This document shows positions 12,311 to 22,437 of a DNA stretch of 64,000 nt, piece by piece (positions within the stretch are counted from its first letter, which is position 1; each line of letters begins with the position of its first letter). Source of the stretch: Salvelinus alpinus. Taxonomy: Eukaryota; Chordata; Actinopteri; Salmoniformes; Salmonidae. A program made the translations under genes and the position numbers. The notes under the pieces were generated by a model, which did not search any database, was not told the origin of the DNA, and saw nothing but the letters and a program-made list of their open reading frames with translations. The stretch is from contig NC_092093.1 of the NCBI RefSeq assembly GCF_045679555.1, positions 61,954,365 to 62,018,364 on the forward strand, written 5' to 3'.

Positions 12311-13831
12311 TGGTTTACATAAAGGTCCTTCACTTTCTCCCTTTTTCAATGTCTGTGTCTCTCTCGCTCTCTTTCATCAGAGTGCCACAGGCTCCCTGGA
12401 GATGTCCATGAGAATACATATCTCATGAATAACATATTAACAAATACTGTAAACATCATTCTCAAATGCTCCTCATGAAAAAGCTGGTATGTATGGTAAT
12501 GACTGTCTCACGAAGAGAGAAATTTCTTGACAATATGAGCTACTGGACAATATTATAAGAGGTATTGTACTAGGTACAATATACGTGTATTCTTCCTAGA
12601 ATTCCTTATCTAAAGCTTCAAGTGTATCATGTTGTATTCTTTACAAAAAAAGCACAGTGTAAACTTAGCATCAAATAAAGCTTGTGCCCTATTGAAATAA
12701 ACCGAATGGAACTTTCAATGGCTGGTTGTTACAAAAGGCCTTATGGTTCAACTTCTGTCGAAACCCTGTCTGTGGAAGACGGGGTTTACATGTATGTTTT
12801 CCTTACATCCAATATTTGTAAATATCTTGTCTGACTACAACATGGAATGTTGATCTCCCGATCGGGACTCCCCACGGAGAAGTAATAGAGAAAGTGAATT
12901 TCCCCAGAAACCATGTGTGAGATGCCCACAAAGTGACTCGCAATGTTTTGATGGGCTAAAGAACAATGTCCATGAACACATTCATTCTAGGAACGGAGCA
13001 GGCTTCGCTGACACTAGGGGAAAGAGGGAAGGGTTCTTAGAAATGGCCGTTTCATCCCTATTACATTCTGTCATTCATGCTGAATTCTATTGAGGCTTAA
13101 TCGAATCAAATAGGGGAAAAATCAATGTCAGGCCTCTGAATCCCCAGCACAATTATTTACATAACACTGACATTTACAGAGGGACATTTTTCTAGTGTTG
13201 ATTTGCCTGTGTATGTGTGTTTGCGTGTGTGTGAATGGTTGAAGGGTGTTAGAGAACCATGCTGGGTCAGCCAGCAGGCGCAGGTGCCGCTCATTGGCCA
13301 GGGGGGAATTAACACTGAGCAGGTCCAGCCAGGCAAATGGCCCGCTGGATCTACTGTGCCAACAGGCATCTTGATTCCAATCGCCTGTTCACACACAAAC
13401 AGCCAGATAGTGGGTGCAGAATCATGGCATGTTTTATTACATTTGTTACTAGACTACCTACACTGCAATACAGTATTCTTTGATTCCTCCTACAGTGTGT
13501 TTTAATTGTTCTATTTAAAAGAATACTTTTAACAATTTATGTTCTGAACTTCCCCAAAATGTTGTACAACAATGTTAGTGCATTTCATCCTTTTATTGGA
13601 AATGTGTTATATTTTGGCTTCAAGTTCCAAATCTTAGACTGCATCCAAAAGCTAAAAGTTTACAAACTGGTGTAGTGGGATTACACAGGTTTTGCTTGCC
13701 GGAAGTAATCCTACCTCGGCATTCTGACATGGATTAACATAACAGTTGTACTGAGTGCCCTTAAGAGCTGGGTCAGTGCATTGATAGACAGACTCTTTGG
13801 CTTGTTCTGATAAGATTGAAAAGGCTTTTAC
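12311..13831. other. Intronic or downstream DNA of the RAMP-like gene
   Basis: No coding exon recognised. It should be intron 3 of the RAMP-like gene if the last exon lies further down the minus strand. Confidence 0.5.
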
Positions 13832-13994
13832 CTGATGAAGTGTGTTAAGTTGCACCAGTTCTGGGGATCCACGTGGTCCATCTTTCGCTTGAATTCCTCC
13901 CCACACACCTCCATCTCCCACAGTAGCTGGGTCTCGTTGCACAGAGACACACTAGGCCTTCGTGGTATAGACTCAACATTGATATTCTCTGTGG
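13832..13994 (-). CDS. ramp3: RAMP3-like gene, ectodomain exon
   Basis: Receptor activity-modifying proteins are single-pass membrane partners of calcitonin-type receptors and set their ligand choice and trafficking. This 163-nt exon has an acceptor CTGCAG ending at 13995 and a donor GT at 13831-13830. It encodes residues ~29-81, including SLCNETQLLWEMEVCG and NWCNLTHFI. The three cysteines (46, 58, 75) and the spacing of CNET, VCG..F..KM and WCNL..FI match RAMP3 better than RAMP1/2. N47 (NET) and N76 (NLT) are glycosylation sites. It starts with two bases of a split codon and ends with two bases of another. The exon for the rest of the ectodomain, the membrane segment and the short tail was not found. 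The symbol is by similarity; a fish RAMP2 paralogue is possible. Confidence 0.8.
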
Positions 13995-14355
13995 CTGCAG
14001 GACATAAAAAGGTCCAAATTAGAAGAAAAAAAACACGACCTTTAATGTTCCACAGTAGTATTAGGGGTGTCTTCATTCGGGAAAGCAACAGGAAAAAGTA
14101 CTATAACTGAAAATGGGGTGTTTCTTAATGGGTGCTTAATGAACATACTGTAACTGAATATATTGTTATTACAAATAGTGGCTATAACTTCTGGCACAGG
14201 GTAAGTCAGAAGTAAGGAATGTACATTTGATCAATTTTGCCTATTATTATTGGCACAAGGTTAAAAATTACTTATTGCAAAAAGTAGAGCATTTGTAAGC
14301 CGTGCTGCACAGTGTTTCATGTCTTCAGAAGGAGATGTAAGCTAAACTTCCTTAC

Positions 14356-14385
14356 CTGACAATCCTCTTGTCATCCAAGAGTTCA
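14356..14385 (-). CDS. ramp3: RAMP3-like gene, 30-nt microexon
   Basis: A pyrimidine-rich acceptor (TTTTGTCTTTGACAG) and a strong donor (GTAAGG) bracket 30 nt. It enters with two bases and leaves with one. This is exactly the phase needed between the signal-peptide exon (one base left over) and the ectodomain exon (two bases first). The joined frame has no stop and gives ILVNSWMTRGLSATENINVE. It would add the end of the signal peptide and its cleavage region. Splicing is inferred from sequence only. Confidence 0.6.
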
Positions 14386-14753
14386 CTGTCAAAGACAAAA
14401 TCACACAGAAACATGAAACAGAGTTACTAGTCATGACAAGTCTCAGTGAACTTGATTACATTTAGAACCATCATTAAACGCTGTTGACAAAACACAACTG
14501 AAACCTACAGTACGTGGAACTTTTAACATAAAACTTACCATTTTGACCAGGTGGCCATTCAATTTACAATTCCAACACATCCTGGCAACAAAAAAATAAA
14601 TGAATCCTCAGTTCATGTAACAGTGGTTTGAGCATGGTTGACTAAATGATGCTTAGAATAACAGTCATTAAAGAGTTTTCTGGTACAAATGCCAAGCTGT
14701 CAGATGTTGTTGCTGCTGGGTTATTATAATGTTGAAGCTGAGGAGAGGGCAAT

Positions 14754-14928
14754 AGCCCTTTTCACATTATCGTGTCGACCTGAACCAAACCGTGCCGGCA
14801 AAGATATTTACTTTCACATTGTCGTCTTCAGCAAGATTCCAGCAACTAACGTGGATGCGTAACCAAGGACAGCTCAGCACAGTTCGGTTTGCTCTGCTTG
14901 GTTTCGGCTCAGTATTGTGAAAAGCTCT
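14754..14928. mobile_element. MITE with TTTTCACA inverted ends
   Basis: AGCCCTTTTCACATTAT at the left and the complement of AGAGCTTTTCACAATA at the right enclose about 175 bp with no ORF. Superfamily not determined. Confidence 0.5.
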
Positions 14929-14940
14929 TAACTATATATA

Positions 14941-15161
14941 CAGTACCAGTCAAAGTTTGGACACACCTACTCATTCAAGGTTTTTCTTTATTTTTACTAT
15001 TTTCTACATTGTAGAATAATAGTGCAGACATCAACACTATGAAATAGCACATATGGAATCATGTAGTAACCAAAAAAGTGTTAAACCAATCTAAATACAG
15101 TTGAAGTGGGAAGTTTACATACACTTCTGAGTAGGTGTGTCCAAACGTTTGACGAGTACTG
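14941..15161. mobile_element. Tc1 family CAGTACCAGTCAAA, short internally deleted copy
   Basis: The left end CAGTACCAGTCAAAGTTTGG follows a TA; the right end is its complement near 15131-15161. Inside, at 15098-15126, lies a solo Sleeping Beauty-type terminal sequence (CAGTTGAAGTGGGAAG), so two families are merged here. A longer relative is at 47140. Confidence 0.65.
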
Positions 15162-15325
15162 TGTGTGTGTGGGTATGTATGTATGTATGTATGTATGTAT
15201 GTATGTATGTATGTATGTATGTATGTATGTATGTATGTATGTATGTATGTATGTATGTATGTATGTATGTATGTATGTATGTATGTATGTATGTATGTAT
15301 GTATGTGTGTGTGTATATATATATA
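15161..15325. repeat. GTAT microsatellite with GT and TA ends
   Basis: About 33 uninterrupted GTAT units (15173-15306), flanked by GT and TA repeats. Open frames across it are artefacts of the repeat. Confidence 0.95.
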
Positions 15326-16295
15326 TAGTTGATGTCGGAAGTTTACATACACTTAAGTTGGAGTCATTTAAACTCGTTTTTCAACCTCTCCACAAATTTC
15401 TTGTTAACAAACTATAGTTTTGGCAAGTCAGTTAGGACATCTACTTTGTGCATGACACAAGTAATCTTTCCAACAATTGTTTACAGACAGATTATTTCAC
15501 GTCCTCTGGTCTGAAGAAACAAAAATAGAACTCTTTGGCCATAATGACCATTGTTATGCTTGGAGAAAAAATAGGGAGGCTTGCAAGCCAAAGAACACCA
15601 TCCAAACCGTGATGCACGGGGGTGGCAGCATCATGTTGTGGGGGTGCTTTGCTGCAGGAGGGACTGGTGAACTTCACAAAATAGATGGCAGGAAAATTAC
15701 GTGGATATATTGAAGCAACATCTCAAGACATCAGTCAGGAAGTTAAAGCTTGGTCACAAATGGGTCTTCAAATGGACAATGACCCCAAGCATACTTCCAA
15801 AGTTGTGGCAAAATGGCCTAAGGACAACAAAGTAAAGGTATGGAGTGGCCATCACAAAGCCCTGACCTCAATCATATAGAAAATGTGTGGGCAGAACTGA
15901 TAAAGCTTGTGCGAGCAAGGAGGCCTACAAACCTGACTCAGTTACACCAGCTCTGTCAGGAGGAATGGGCCAAAATTCACCCAACTTATTGTGGGAAGCT
16001 TGTGGAAGGCTACCCAAAACATTTGACCCAAGTTAAACATTTTAAAGGCCATGCTACCAAATACTAATTGAGTGTATGTACACTTCTGACCCACTGGGAA
16101 TGTGATTAAATAAATAAAAGCTGAAATAAATCATTCTCTCTACTATTATTCTGACATTTCACATTCTTAAAATAAAGTGCTGATCCTAACTGACCTAAGG
16201 CAGGGCATTTTTACTAGGATTAAATGTCAGGAATTGTGAAAAACTGAGTTTAAATGTATTTGGCTAAGGTGTATGTAAACTTCCGACTTCAACTG
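15326..16295 (+). mobile_element. Sleeping Beauty-type salmonid Tc1, internally deleted
   Basis: Right end CTTCCGACTTCAACTG followed by TA at 16296; left end AGTTGATGTCGGAAG with the first base changed. At 970 bp it is shorter than the usual ~1.6 kb because the 5' half of the transposase is missing. Confidence 0.85.
15500..16067 (+). pseudogene. Sleeping Beauty-type transposase remnant (catalytic half)
   Basis: The N-terminal DNA-binding domains are deleted. The remnant begins at [16 protein letters not shown] (first D replaced by E), continues [14 protein letters not shown], then shifts frame to QMDNDPKHTSK, and shifts again to [17 protein letters not shown] and the end at 16067. At least two frameshifts are present, so no activity is expected. 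Confidence 0.85.
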
Positions 16296-16297
16296 TA

Positions 16298-18063
16298 TGT
16301 CTTGATGATCTTTTCAAGAAATTTAAGAGAGGTCAGAGCGACAGGTCTGTAATCATTTGATGCAGATGGATGAGAGGTTTTTGGGACAGGTACAACAGCA
16401 GATTTTTTCCATAAAGATGGACTTTCCGATGCACCCAGGGACCGCTGAAAGACAGAGCAGAAGACACCCCTCAGCTGAGTGGAACAGTGTTTCAAGACAC
16501 GACCACTTATGTTATCAGGCCCCGGGCACTTTCATGCTCCTTTGCTTTTGAACACTTGTTGTACGACTTCCTCATCGATGACAAGCGCACTCTTGGTTGC
16601 CATGACATCCTCTTCCAGACGAGCCAGGGCAGCGGGGGCGACCCCTGTTTCAAAGCGGGTGAAGAACTTGTTTAGTTCATTGGCTGTAGAGGCACACCCT
16701 CTCATCCAGGCAGGGATCAATACCTTGCCTCCTTTTTCAATGGGGAGTTTGCCATATTCTTAATTCTCAATCAGGCAGACTGAGTCTCCCTGTGACATTA
16801 TCTGTTGCACCTTGTCCTTTTACTGGAATCTCGACCTTCTTATCTCTTTGTTCACCTCTCTCTGTACATCTTTTCTTTCGAGTCGATTCCCGGAGGCAAA
16901 CACTTGTTTCTTCTTATTAAGCACCACTTTCAATTCTTTGGTCACCCATGGTTTGTTGTTAGGAAATATCTTACTTTTTTGGGGGGGAGATCACCAAATC
17001 AACACAGAATTCAATATAGCCAGGTATTACATTAGTCAACTCGTTCAGGTCAGCTGATGATTCTTCAAATACACCCCAGGTGGTACAGTCAAAGCATCCC
17101 TGATCAATACTGTCATTGTCCCACACCTGTATTTGTTTTTCCACCACCTTCTCCCTTTTGAGTAACTGTCTATAAGTTGGTCGTAGAAGACCAGTATTAT
17201 GAACTTATCCAGCCAGTGGAGGTCTGGCCAAGGATGAATACGCTTTGGGGACCGAGCCGTAACACAAGTCAATGATCTTATGTTTTCCTTGTTAGACAAG
17301 TCACATACTGGGTGTAAGTCCTCAAATTGCGCTTAAGAGTACAGCCATTGAAATCCCCCATGATGAATTTGGGCGCATCGGGGAAAATCACATCAAGCTC
17401 TTGAGTGAGGTTAAACATTGAATGAGGTTAAAAATGATATCAGCTGCATTGACACTGTTTGCTCTTGGATGGATATAAACAACTGTCAGAAAAAGCATGG
17501 TGAATTCACGGGGGAGGTAGAAGGGGCGTAGTGACACTCACAGTAGCTCTGTATCAGGAGTGCAGATTGTTTTCCTGACAATCGTAGTTTTACACCATCT
17601 ATCATTTATCAGAACCCAGACTGCCTCCGTGCTCCTTACCAGTAGCTTCACTCTCTCTGTCGATATGAGTGATGGTGAATACGTTAGGGTTGACTTCAGA
17701 GTCGGGCACCGCTTCCGACAGCCAAGTTTCAGAAAAGGCCATCACACAGACCTCCCTGTATTCATATAGATACTGTGAGTTTGCCCACAATTCGTCAATT
17801 TTTACCTTAAGCGATTGGACATTGGAGAGCAGGATAGTTGGAAGCGGAATCTTTGTTTTGTTCCTTCTCAACCTCTGCCGCACACCGCCTTTCCTGCCCC
17901 TTTTCCTCTTCCTACTTAATAGTCCTTCACCCAGGTTGTTTTGTCTCACGATCTCTGCAAGTATGTCCCCTTTGATCTGTTCTCCCGAATGTGAGTTATT
18001 ACATTGTAAGAGTTTCTGCTGTTGTGGATGTGTGGTGCCGCCGACTTTCTCATAGATTCGCAT
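16298..18063 (-). pseudogene. Decayed LINE (endonuclease and RT fragments)
   Basis: Minus-strand remnant. At the 5' end (17602-18063) are RKRGRKGGVRQRLRRNK and LPTILLSNVQSLKVK, then FSETWLSEAV of the endonuclease. At the 3' end (16289-16495) is KSAVVPVPK..SNDYRPVALTS of the RT. Multiple stops lie between. It is cut at the 3' side by the Sleeping Beauty-type element. Related to, but clearly different from, the intact LINE at 60-6789. Confidence 0.75.
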
Positions 18064-18253
18064 CCTGTTTTAGGTACAAGCAAAGGGAATCCAAGTAGGA
18101 GAATAATCCACTGTACGCACTTCATGTCGCTCTACCGTAGCCTAATCGGTAGTCCGATGCAACATAAAACCTTATTAAAGTACTAAAAGCAAAGCAACAA
18201 AAACGGACGAGTTTAAACAAAGAACAAAGAACAAACAAACGCTGCAGGGCACC

Positions 18254-18754
18254 ATAGGACAGGATAGGACAGGATATGATAGGACAGGATAGGATAGGAC
18301 AGGATAGGATAGGATAGGACAAGATAGGACAGGATAGGATAGAATAGGATAGGACAGGATAGGATAGGATAGGATAGGACAGGACAGGATAGGATAGGAC
18401 AGGATAGGATAGGATAAGACAGGATAGGACAGGATAGGATAGGACCAGATAGGATAGGATAGGATCGGATAGGATAGGACAGGATAGGATTGGACAGTAC
18501 AGGATAGGATAGGACATGATAGGATAGGACAGGATAGGACAGGATAGGATAGGATAGGACTGGATAGGACCAGATAGGATAGGACAGGATAGGATAGGAT
18601 AGGACAAGACAGGATAGGACAGGATAGGACAGGATGGGATAGGATAGGACAGGACAGGATAGGATAGGATATGATAGGACAGGATAAGACAGGATAGGAT
18701 AGGATATGTTAGGACCGGATAGGATAGGACAGGATATGATAGGACAGGATAGGA
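18254..18754. repeat. Pentanucleotide satellite, AGGAT/AGGAC array
   Basis: About 500 bp made of two interleaved 5-mers, AGGAT and AGGAC, with a few AGGAA/ATGAT variants. The 243-codon minus-strand frame over it (PILSCPILSYP) is a by-product of the 5-mer repeat. Confidence 0.95.
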
Positions 18755-18782
18755 GGTGGAACTTTTCTCTGAGCTTTTAGTG

Positions 18783-19099
18783 CAGTGTTTCTCAAACCTC
18801 TCCTTGGGGAGCCCCAGATGTTTCACAATTCTGTTGTAACCCTGAACTAGCACACATGATTAAACTAGACAAGGGCTTGATGATTAGCTGACAAGTTTAA
18901 TTAGGTGACAGAGTGGAAATCCACAACCCTTTGCATCATAACACAACATACTCCAGAAGCGCCTTCTGGTTGTGGGGAGATGGTACTTGTAGGTCTCAGG
19001 AAGACCGTAGCGTTTCCCTTAGCCATCCTCTACACTAGCTCTGGGAATAGATCAAATACATGTGGCGGGAATCCCTGAGGAGAGGTTTGAGAAATGCTG
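18783..19099. mobile_element. hAT-like MITE, ends CAGTGTTTCTCAAACC
   Basis: Left end CAGTGTTTCTCAAACCTCTCC and right end complementary (GGAGAGGTTTGAGAAATGCTG), 317 bp, no ORF. The CAG..CTG ends fit hAT. The flanking 8-mers are only loosely alike. Confidence 0.65.
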
Positions 19100-20430
19100 C
19101 TTAGCGGGCATACTCTACCACAGCACAGCACTGAGAGACAGAGAGGGAGGCAAGTTGCTATGGCGCAGCGTGAAACCCCCAGTCCGACTCCATGCAGTGT
19201 CTGTTGTTTGGCGCTGGTGCTGGCACTGCCAAGTGTGGGACACACATAATCAATCTTCCATCCTCCTCCCTGACCCAGCTGCTTGTTTGCTTCAATAAGC
19301 CTGTGTAGCAATCCTGTTAAGTGGGACAGCTGTCCAAAACTGGTGCACCACTGAAGTACCTACTAGAGAATACACACGTAAACACACACACTCACACTCT
19401 CGCTCATTCATTTCGTTTTCACCTCAGTCTTTCCTTGTCTCACTCTCCCACCATTATCTCCCTATTATAACTACAGTACCTCAATGATACCAAGCAGAAA
19501 AATGTTTGTCCTTGTTTTTTTTCCTTCAAGTGCCAGTCTTAAGCCCCAATTCAAACAATCACAGATAAAGGTAAACCGCACTGCACGTTCACTTAGAATA
19601 TCTATGTTGTACCAGAGCTGCTAAGCACATTAAAACAGGTATCTTCGTAGACTTTGTCATTGTTCTATATTGAATCGTTACCACAAATGTCCTTAAGAAA
19701 CAGTCTAAGCATTCTGAGTGAACACACAGTTTTGATTTTTCCTTCATATGTGATTACAAAAACCATCCTGTTCAGTTCAGTCTCAACCAGGGGATAACTG
19801 TTGTTGAGCAGCCAAGTTAAATTTAGCAATTTCTTCCTGCAGGATATGTGTTCAAAGCATAGAGGTCTGTGATTGCTACGCCTGATAACTTCAAACAGTA
19901 GCAGGGCATGACGCGAATACAGGGTTGCGTCACATTTGTTTTTAATGCCAAGCCTTCAATGTTACACCCCCTTCAATGTTACACACTGCCAAACCTTTAA
20001 TACTATTTGCAATCCCAGCCTGGCATCAACGCCATGCTAAATATACTTTAGGTATTTCTGAGCACCTCTATCATGGTCTAATCCGCAACAGTCTAGAAAT
20101 CCAAAGGCTGCATTTTCGTTGTCGCGTCGGGGATAACTGTTGCATTATAGCTAACCTTCCCTAACCATTATTCTAAACATTACCCAATTCACCTAACCTG
20201 CTACATAAAGTCATCTAACCATTTGTCGTTTTAGTTCTTCTAACATTTGTCGTTAGTTTCCCAAACCTCCACCGTAAATTATCCCCTTAATTCTCCTGCA
20301 AGAGTCAACCTGGTCTCAGATAAATACGTGCACTACTATACGTCCACCAATAAGGCCTCCAAAATGTATGACAAATTATTTCATCCAATTCGTATGCTAT
20401 TGTACAACCAGGTAAGGCGTATCATATACT
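19100..20430. other. Non-coding DNA in RAMP intron 1
   Basis: No exon or element with clear ends. The stretch 20240-20430 resembles 22440-22480 (both have AATTCGTRTGMTATTGTACRACCA), which may flank the LINE insertion. Confidence 0.5.
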
Positions 20431-22437
20431 TTTCTCTCTGCTACCGCATGGCAAGTTGTACCGATGGACCAAGTCTGGAATCAACAGGACCCTGAACAGC
20501 TTCTACCCCCAAGCCATAAGACAGTTAAATAGCTTGAAGGTTCCCGGACTAACTATTTAGCAATCTGCAGTGACCGTTTTTGCACTCATCACATACGCTG
20601 CTGGTACTGTTTATTATACCTAGTTAGAGTGCCTTTATAAAGTATTCATACCCCTTGACTTATTCCACATTTTGTTGTTACAGCCTGAATTCAAAATGGA
20701 TTAAATATAGTTTTTTTCTCACCCATCTATGCACAATACCTCATAATGATAAGGTGAAAACATGTTTTAAGAAAATGTTGCACATTTATTGAATATTAAG
20801 TACAGAAATATAAATATTGACACCCCTGAGTCAGTAATTTGTAGAAGCACTTTTGGCAGTGATTACAGCTGTGAGTCTTTCTCGGTAGGTCTAAGAGCTT
20901 TCCACACCTGAATTTTGCAACGTTTGCCCATTATACTTTTCAAAATTCTTTAAGCTCTGTCAAATTGGTTGTTGAGCATTACTAGACAAACATTTTCAGG
21001 TCTTGCCATAGATTGTCAAGTAGATTTAAGTCAAAACTGTAACTCGGCCACTCAGGAATATTCACTGTCTTCTTGGTAAGCAACTCCAGTGTAGATTTGG
21101 CCTTGTGTTTTAGGTTATTGTCCTTCTGAAAGGTGAATTAATCTCCCAGTGTCTGATGGAAAGCTGAACCCTGTTTTCCTCTAGGATTTTGCCTGTGCTT
21201 AGCTCCATCCAGTTTAATTTTTATGCTGAAAAACTCCCCAGTCCGTAACGATTATAAGCATACCCATAACATGATGCAGCTACCAGTATGCTTGAAAATA
21301 TGGAGAGTGATACTCAGCAATGTGTTGTATTGGATTTGCCCCAAACATAACACTTTGTATTCAGAACAAAAAGGGAATTGCTTTGCCACATTTTTTTGCA
21401 GTATTGCTTTAGTGCCTTATTGCAAACCGGATGCATGTTTTTAAAATATTTTATTCTGTACAGGTTTCCTTCTTTTCACTCTGTCAATTAGGTTAGTATT
21501 GGAGTATCTGCAATGTTGTTGATCCACCCTCAGTTTTCTCCTATCACAGCCATTAAACTCTGTAACTGTTTTAAAGTCACCATTGACCTCATGGTGAAAT
21601 CACTGAGTGGTTTCCTTCTTCTCTGACAACTGAGTTAGGAAGGACGCCTGTATCTTTGTAGTGGCTGGGTGTATTAATACACCATTCAAAGTGTAAGTAA
21701 TAACTTTACCATGGTCAAAGGGATATTCAATGTATGCTTTTTATTTTTACCCATCTACCAACAGGTGCCCTTTGCAAGACATTGGAAAACCTCCATGGTC
21801 TTTGTGGTTTAATCTGTGTTAGAAATTCAGTGCTTGACTGAGGGACCTTACAGATAATTGTATGTGTGGAGTACAGAGATGAGGTAGTCATTCAAAAGTC
21901 ATACTAAACACTATTATTAACTTCTGACTTGTTAAGCAAATCTTTACTCCTGAACTCATTTAGTCTTGCCATAACAAAGGGGTTAAATACTTATTGACAA
22001 GACATTTCAGCTTTCAATGTTTAATTCATTTGCAAACATTTCAAAAACATAATTCCACTTTGACATTATGGGATATTGTGTCTAAATTGGATCCATTTTA
22101 AATTCAAGCTGTAACACAACAAAATGTGGAAGAAGTCAAGGGGTGTGAATGCTTTCTGAAGGCACTGCATACAGTATGTACATATCTACAGTACCTCAAT
22201 TACCTTGTACCCCTGCACATCAACTCGGTACTGGTAAATCGTGTATATAGATAGCCAAGTTATCATTACTCATTGTGCATTTATTACTTATTTATTACTA
22301 CTTTATTATTATTACTTTTCTATTATTTCTCTATTTTCTTTCTTTCTGCATTGTTGGAAAGGGCCTGTAAGTAAACATTTAACTGTCAGTTTATGAAGTT
22401 TGTTACAAATAACATTTGATTTGAAATTTGATTTGAT
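20431..22437 (+). mobile_element. LINE 3' end, split by a Tc1
   Basis: The C-terminal tail of a LINE ORF (AACAGCTTCTACCCCCAAGC at about 20496) and its 3'UTR are interrupted at 20626. They continue at 22168 to a TTTGATTTGAAATTTGATTTGATA tail at 22437. Different family from the intact LINE at the window start. Confidence 0.75.
20627..22167 (-). mobile_element. Tc1 family CAGTGCCTT, decayed full-length copy
   Basis: Left end AGTGCCTTTATAAAGTATTC, right end complementary (GAAAGCATTCACACCCC on the minus strand). 1.54 kb, minus orientation. The transposase is so mutated that no frame longer than about 70 codons remains. It lies inside the LINE 3'UTR, so it is younger than that LINE. A second copy hosts the nested cluster at 40109-43257. 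Confidence 0.8.

Noticed and set aside
14539..14581. 43-nt candidate exon (acceptor TTGCCAG, donor GTAAGT) on the minus strand, upstream of the RAMP microexon
   Set aside because: In the frame needed by the RAMP exons it has a TAA, and the first exon at 35401 joins the microexon in phase without it. It could still be a non-coding alternative exon.
15106..15417. Frames of 60-100 codons over the GTAT array (YVCMYVCM / HTYIHTYI)
   Set aside because: Products of the microsatellite; period four gives open frames on both strands.
18122..18853. 243-codon minus-strand frame of SYPVLSYPIL repeats
   Set aside because: A 5-bp satellite that lacks stops in this frame; no start context or conservation.
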